NCBI GenBank assembly: GCA_023392795.1
Contig: JAEWNJ010000063.1
Span: 1 to 10,191, forward strand
Length of the DNA: 10,191 bases
Source of the DNA: Candidatus Cloacimonadota bacterium
Lineage (GTDB): Bacteria; Cloacimonadota; Cloacimonadia; Cloacimonadales; Cloacimonadaceae
Reading direction: 5' to 3'
A model generated the notes under the pieces. The model ran no database searches. It was not told the origin of the DNA and saw only the letters and a list, made by a program, of their open reading frames with translations. This document shows, one piece after another, positions 8,801 through 10,191 of this stretch. The stretch's first letter is position 1. Every line of letters begins with the position of its first letter. The position numbers and the translations under genes were made by a program.

Positions 8801-9588
8801 TTGATCTGCTCATTGGCCAGAGCCAGCGGTTCGTCCATGCCGTCCACGCGGATATCGCGGAAAAGATGTCGGTTTTTGGCTTCGGCGAGGGTTAGCTTCT
8901 CGCTTTCATAGAAGGTCTTGCGCAGATCATCGTTGGTAGAGATGCCGATGGCGCGGAAGAGCGTGGTCACCGGCAGTTTGCGCCGCTTATCGATGTGCAC
9001 GAACATGACGTCGTGAATATCGATATCGAATTCCAGCCAGGAGCCATTGTAGGGTATTACTTTCGCAGAATACAGGGTTTTGCCGGAAGGGTGCTTCAAT
9101 TCGGAGAAAAAGACGCCGGGTGAACGCTGCAGCTGAGAGATGATCACGCGTTCAGCGCCGTTGATGATGAAGGTTCCCTGATCGGTAACGAGAGGAATTT
9201 CCCCCAGAAATACATCCTGTTCCAGGGTGTCTTTATGTTCACGGCCCGTCTCGGTGGTCTCGAATACAGAAAGGCGCATCTTGGCCTTCAGCGGAGCCTG
9301 ATAGCTCAGGTTGCGCTCGCGGCATTCGTCGATGGCATACTTTTCCTGCAGCACATTATATTCAATGAACTCCAAGAGGAAGTTCCCTTTGTTGTCTTCG
9401 ATCGGAAAGATGGCTTCAAATACTGCCTGCAGTCCTTTTTTTGCTCTGCGTTGGGGATGGATATCCTTCTGTAAAAAGTCATGAAACGAATCTACTTGCA
9501 TTGCCAGCAGATTGGGGATTTCCACTTCTGGGATGCCCAGCTCAGCAAATCTTCCGGAGATACGGGAATAACTTTTGATCTTTCTCAA
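5809..9588 (-). CDS. rpoB: DNA-directed RNA polymerase subunit beta, TTG start
   Basis: Beta forms the other half of the polymerase active-site cleft and the rifamycin-binding pocket. With the TTG start at 9588 the product is 1259 residues. It begins MRKIKSYSRISGRFAELGIPEVEIPNLLAMQ, matching the family N-terminus. Landmarks: NGAERVIISQLQRSPGVFF in the protrusion; rifamycin cluster I at 457–478 (SQFMEQTNPLAGLRHKRALS...); RAGFEVRDVHASHYGRVCPIETPEGPNIGLI; active-site Glu759–Asp760 in GYNYEDAIILSEK; a charged, coiled-coil-like insertion about 885–1020 comparable in place to the E. coli beta insertion before VKVY; GDKMAGRHGNKG with Lys1032 and Lys1040 (E. coli K1065, K1073); and the C-terminal YSLITQQPLGGKAQ... 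anchor. A GTG at 9618 would add ten residues (MCVKAQRSEL), but that extension covers the Shine-Dalgarno sequence AAAGGAG that serves the TTG. The gene follows rplL after about 200 nt containing a strong hairpin and is 12 nt ahead of rpoC. In the rifamycin cluster, Ala474 replaces the usual Arg. Confidence 0.97.
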   Translation of the reverse strand: MRKIKSYSRISGRFAELGIPEVEIPNLLAMQVDSFHDFLQKDIHPQRRAKKGLQAVFEAIFPIEDNKGNFLLEFIEYNVLQEKYAIDECRERNLSYQAPLKAKMRLSVFETTETGREHKDTLEQDVFLGEIPLVTDQGTFIINGAERVIISQLQRSPGVFFSELKHPSGKTLYSAKVIPYNGSWLEFDIDIHDVMFVHIDKRRKLPVTTLFRAIGISTNDDLRKTFYESEKLTLAEAKNRHLFRDIRVDGMDEPLALANEQINDTLIKILSDHKIKHVEVVNYDYEIARKVLENTIAKDPTTNQEEALKKIYSLIRPGEDAPVEAARQLVDRMFFNERRYNLGEVGRYKINKRLGIEVDENMMTLTVQDFVYIFKTLVNIYHDDDEVDDIDNLANRRVRTVGELLQEQYASGLAMVARIIQERMAISNIDEITVHDLVNSNALINVVQGFFLTGQLSQFMEQTNPLAGLRHKRALSALGPGGLARDRAGFEVRDVHASHYGRVCPIETPEGPNIGLIVSPAIYSRINRLGFIETPYRKVVDGVVSNEYVYMDAAEEEKYIIGQSNLTLADDRRIVDEVAFAREKGEFIQVKPTELHFMDVAPQQMVSVSAAMIPFLEHDDANRALMGSNMQRQAVPLINPQAPMVGTGMEKIATMDTSGIAVAPYDASVVNVTSAYIDLKALNEKDEALYLGSGNRIYLKKFVRTNQDTCANQRPIVRVGDVVRKGQPISDGACVEDNRLALGTNMLVAFMPWYGYNYEDAIILSEKVAREDTLTSIYIEEMEVLVRNVKNGREELAYDIPNVPSHALRNLDKTGIIRVGSVIHAGDIIVGKVTPKSIEIDPSPEENLMRALFGDRAGDFTNSSLKAKPGMEGVVIDVKVFSRLEDGTDMEDENDEKIQKLKDDLALRRKKVEEFKEEKLSAILLGQVAKTIWDEKTNTFFIAPGKKINKEDLKRINFKKIDMDVEMVEDAAVNNAIYQDIALKIKQSLEQSENIYKKSRERIKHGDELQYGVRKMVKVYVAKKRKIEVGDKMAGRHGNKGVISIVAPIEDMPFMEDGSTVDIVLNPLGVPSRMNIGQIMETHLGLAARALGFEVETPIFDGASNEDIRAELRNAGYAEDGKMVLYDGKNGMPFKERVTVGVIYMMKLNHLVADKMHARSTGPYSLITQQPLGGKAQHGGQRLGEMEVWALEAYGAAHLLEEMLTIKSDDVDGRNNAFKAITRGENPPPPGVPESFNVLVSELKSLGFDIEFVKDDEGK

Positions 9589-9595
9589 AAGCTCA

Positions 9596-9602
9596 CTCCT
9601 TT
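9596..9602 (-). promoter_or_regulatory. Shine-Dalgarno sequence of rpoB deciding a TTG start
   Basis: AAAGGAG on the minus strand (9602–9596), 7 nt before TTG at 9588–9586. Motif and spacing are identical to those of rpsL. A 4-bp hairpin (TGTG / CACA around TGAAAG) could form just upstream of it. No ATG occurs in frame near the family N-terminus. Confidence 0.75.
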
Positions 9603-9732
9603 GTGCTTTCACACACACGGTAGGGGTTAGTACTTTGCATACACACGCTTATACTTCAGCGTCTCGTCTTGCCTGTCACAGCGGCACCGAGAAAAAAATG
9701 CCATGTCGATTCTGCGTTTGAATAGCCAAATT
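9603..9732 (-). promoter_or_regulatory. Untranslated leader between the rplL–rpoB hairpin and rpoB
   Basis: About 130 nt with no plausible small gene. On the minus strand it holds a 5-bp stem, ACGCT and AGCGT around an 8-nt loop (9662–9645). It also has two near-identical 10-mers, CGTGTGTATG (9647–9638) and CGTGTGTGTG (9619–9610), 28 nt apart. TATAAG lies within the small hairpin, with a TGACA-like element about 20 nt upstream; as a promoter this is weak because of the spacing. The leader may carry an internal rpoBC promoter or a regulatory structure, but the sequence alone does not establish either. Confidence 0.3.
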
Positions 9733-9733
9733 A

Positions 9734-9767
9734 GTCCAAAAAAAGTCCTGATGGACTTTTTTTGGAC
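9734..9767 (-). terminator. Perfect 15-bp hairpin between rplL and rpoB, likely attenuator or partial terminator
   Basis: GTCCAAAAAAAGTCC (9734–9748) and GGACTTTTTTTGGAC (9753–9767) are exact reverse complements separated by TGAT. On the transcript strand the inner GTCC/GGAC stem is followed by seven T, the layout of an intrinsic terminator; the flanking A7 can pair with the T7 to give the full 15-bp stem. It lies 23 nt after the rplL stop. A partial terminator here would let many L12 copies be made per polymerase subunit, as known for the rplL–rpoB attenuator of E. coli. An RNase III processing site, also known at this junction in E. coli, is the alternative. It is symmetric and could work on either strand. 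Confidence 0.75.
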
Positions 9768-9790
9768 CATGTATAATGCAATCTTGCCGA

Positions 9791-10168
9791 TTACTTGAGT
9801 TCGACGGTTGCGCCAGCGTCTTCAAGCTTTTTCTTAATGGTTTCGGCTTCTTCTTTACTTACTTTTTCGGAGATCATTTTGGGAGCGCCATCTACCAGGT
9901 CTTTGGCTTCTTTCAGGCCAAGATTGGTGATTTCGCGAACCACTTTGATCACGTTGATTTTCTTATCGCCGGCATTTGCCAGGATCACGTCAAATTCGCT
10001 CTGTTCTTCTTTTGCTTCAGCAGCGCCACCGGCAGGAGCGGCAAAGGCGGCTACGGGAGCAGCAGCGGATACGCCAAATATCTCTTCCATTTCTTTGACG
10101 AGTTCAGAGAGCTCAAGAACGGTCATTTCTTTAATCAGGTCAATTACTTGTTGTTTTTTATCGGACAT
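9791..10168 (-). CDS. rplL: 50S ribosomal protein L7/L12
   Basis: L7/L12 forms the dimers of the flexible ribosomal stalk that recruit and activate EF-Tu, EF-G and other translational GTPases. The product is 125 residues, the usual length. The N-terminal dimerisation helices that bind L10 are at about 1–33 (VIDLIKEMTVLELSELVKEMEEIFGV). An Ala/Gly-rich hinge (about 34–54, AAAPVAAFAAPAGGAAEA) follows. The C-terminal globular domain has EFDVILANAGDKKINVIKVVRE, then the factor-binding helix region with LGLKEAKDLVDGAPK, and ends GATVELK. Start is ATG at 10168–10166, preceded by GGAGG with 4 nt spacing. rplJ (L10) is expected immediately upstream but lies outside the window. Downstream is the hairpin before rpoB. 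Confidence 0.98.
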   Translation of the reverse strand: MSDKKQQVIDLIKEMTVLELSELVKEMEEIFGVSAAAPVAAFAAPAGGAAEAKEEQSEFDVILANAGDKKINVIKVVREITNLGLKEAKDLVDGAPKMISEKVSKEEAETIKKKLEDAGATVELK

Positions 10169-10191
10169 CTTTCCTCCATCGGATATATGAA
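10169..10191 (-). promoter_or_regulatory. Ribosome binding site of rplL
   Basis: On the minus strand TGGAGGAAAG precedes the ATG. The rest of these 23 bases is AT-rich spacer, presumably the rplJ–rplL gap, with no coding signal. Confidence 0.7.

Noticed and set aside
9772..9777. TGTATAAT on the plus strand, a consensus-like extended -10 that would fire antisense into rplL
   Set aside because: No acceptable -35 element at 16–18 nt upstream, where the hairpin lies. A good -10 hexamer alone is common in AT-rich spacers.
9795..10190. Plus-strand open frame of 131 codons opposite rplL
   Set aside because: It is the exact antisense of L7/L12, with Ser/Ala-rich content mirroring the hinge codons; no independent evidence for a gene.

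Overview
This window is a bacterial housekeeping locus. It holds the distal part of the L10/L12–RNA polymerase operon joined to the start of the streptomycin operon, all on the minus strand. Transcribed from the right-hand end leftwards the order is rplL (L7/L12), rpoB (beta), rpoC (beta'), rpsL (S12), rpsG (S7). An intrinsic terminator follows rpsG. The last ~300 bases at the left end are the 3' end of an unrelated, convergent plus-strand gene for a family 3 amino-acid-type solute-binding protein of an ABC transporter. Upstream of rplL only its ribosome binding site is visible; rplJ would be expected next, outside the window.

Organism: the proteins are clearly bacterial. The long beta' subunit (1492 aa) has an insertion in the trigger loop and the beta subunit has a long charged insertion near the C-terminal third, which fits a Gram-negative-type lineage rather than Firmicutes or Actinobacteria. 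Protein style and mid-range GC would fit an FCB-group or candidate-phylum bacterium such as Cloacimonadota. This is an impression from the sequence, not a placement, and a tree of RpoB/RpoC would settle it.

Layout and expression: the four junctions differ. rplL–rpoB is about 200 nt long and carries a perfect 15-bp hairpin with A7/T7 tracts, placed to act as an attenuator or processing site that lowers polymerase subunit output relative to L12. rpoB–rpoC (12 nt) and rpsL–rpsG (10 nt) are tight, with Shine-Dalgarno sequences that touch or overlap the upstream stop codon, suggesting coupled translation. rpoC–rpsL is 42 nt. Two core genes appear to use non-AUG starts: rpsL with GTG and rpoB with TTG, each 7 nt after an identical AAAGGAG. 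The operon ends at rpsG: the fusA and tuf genes that usually follow are absent.

Most notable points: (1) an extra ~115-residue segment in the beta' C-terminal part that runs into three gapless 27-residue repeats; (2) an alanine in the rifamycin pocket of beta where an arginine (E. coli R529) is nearly universal; (3) the symmetric rplL–rpoB hairpin. I found no mobile element, CRISPR array, defence system or other undescribed multi-gene system. No gene-free stretch exceeds about 200 bases.
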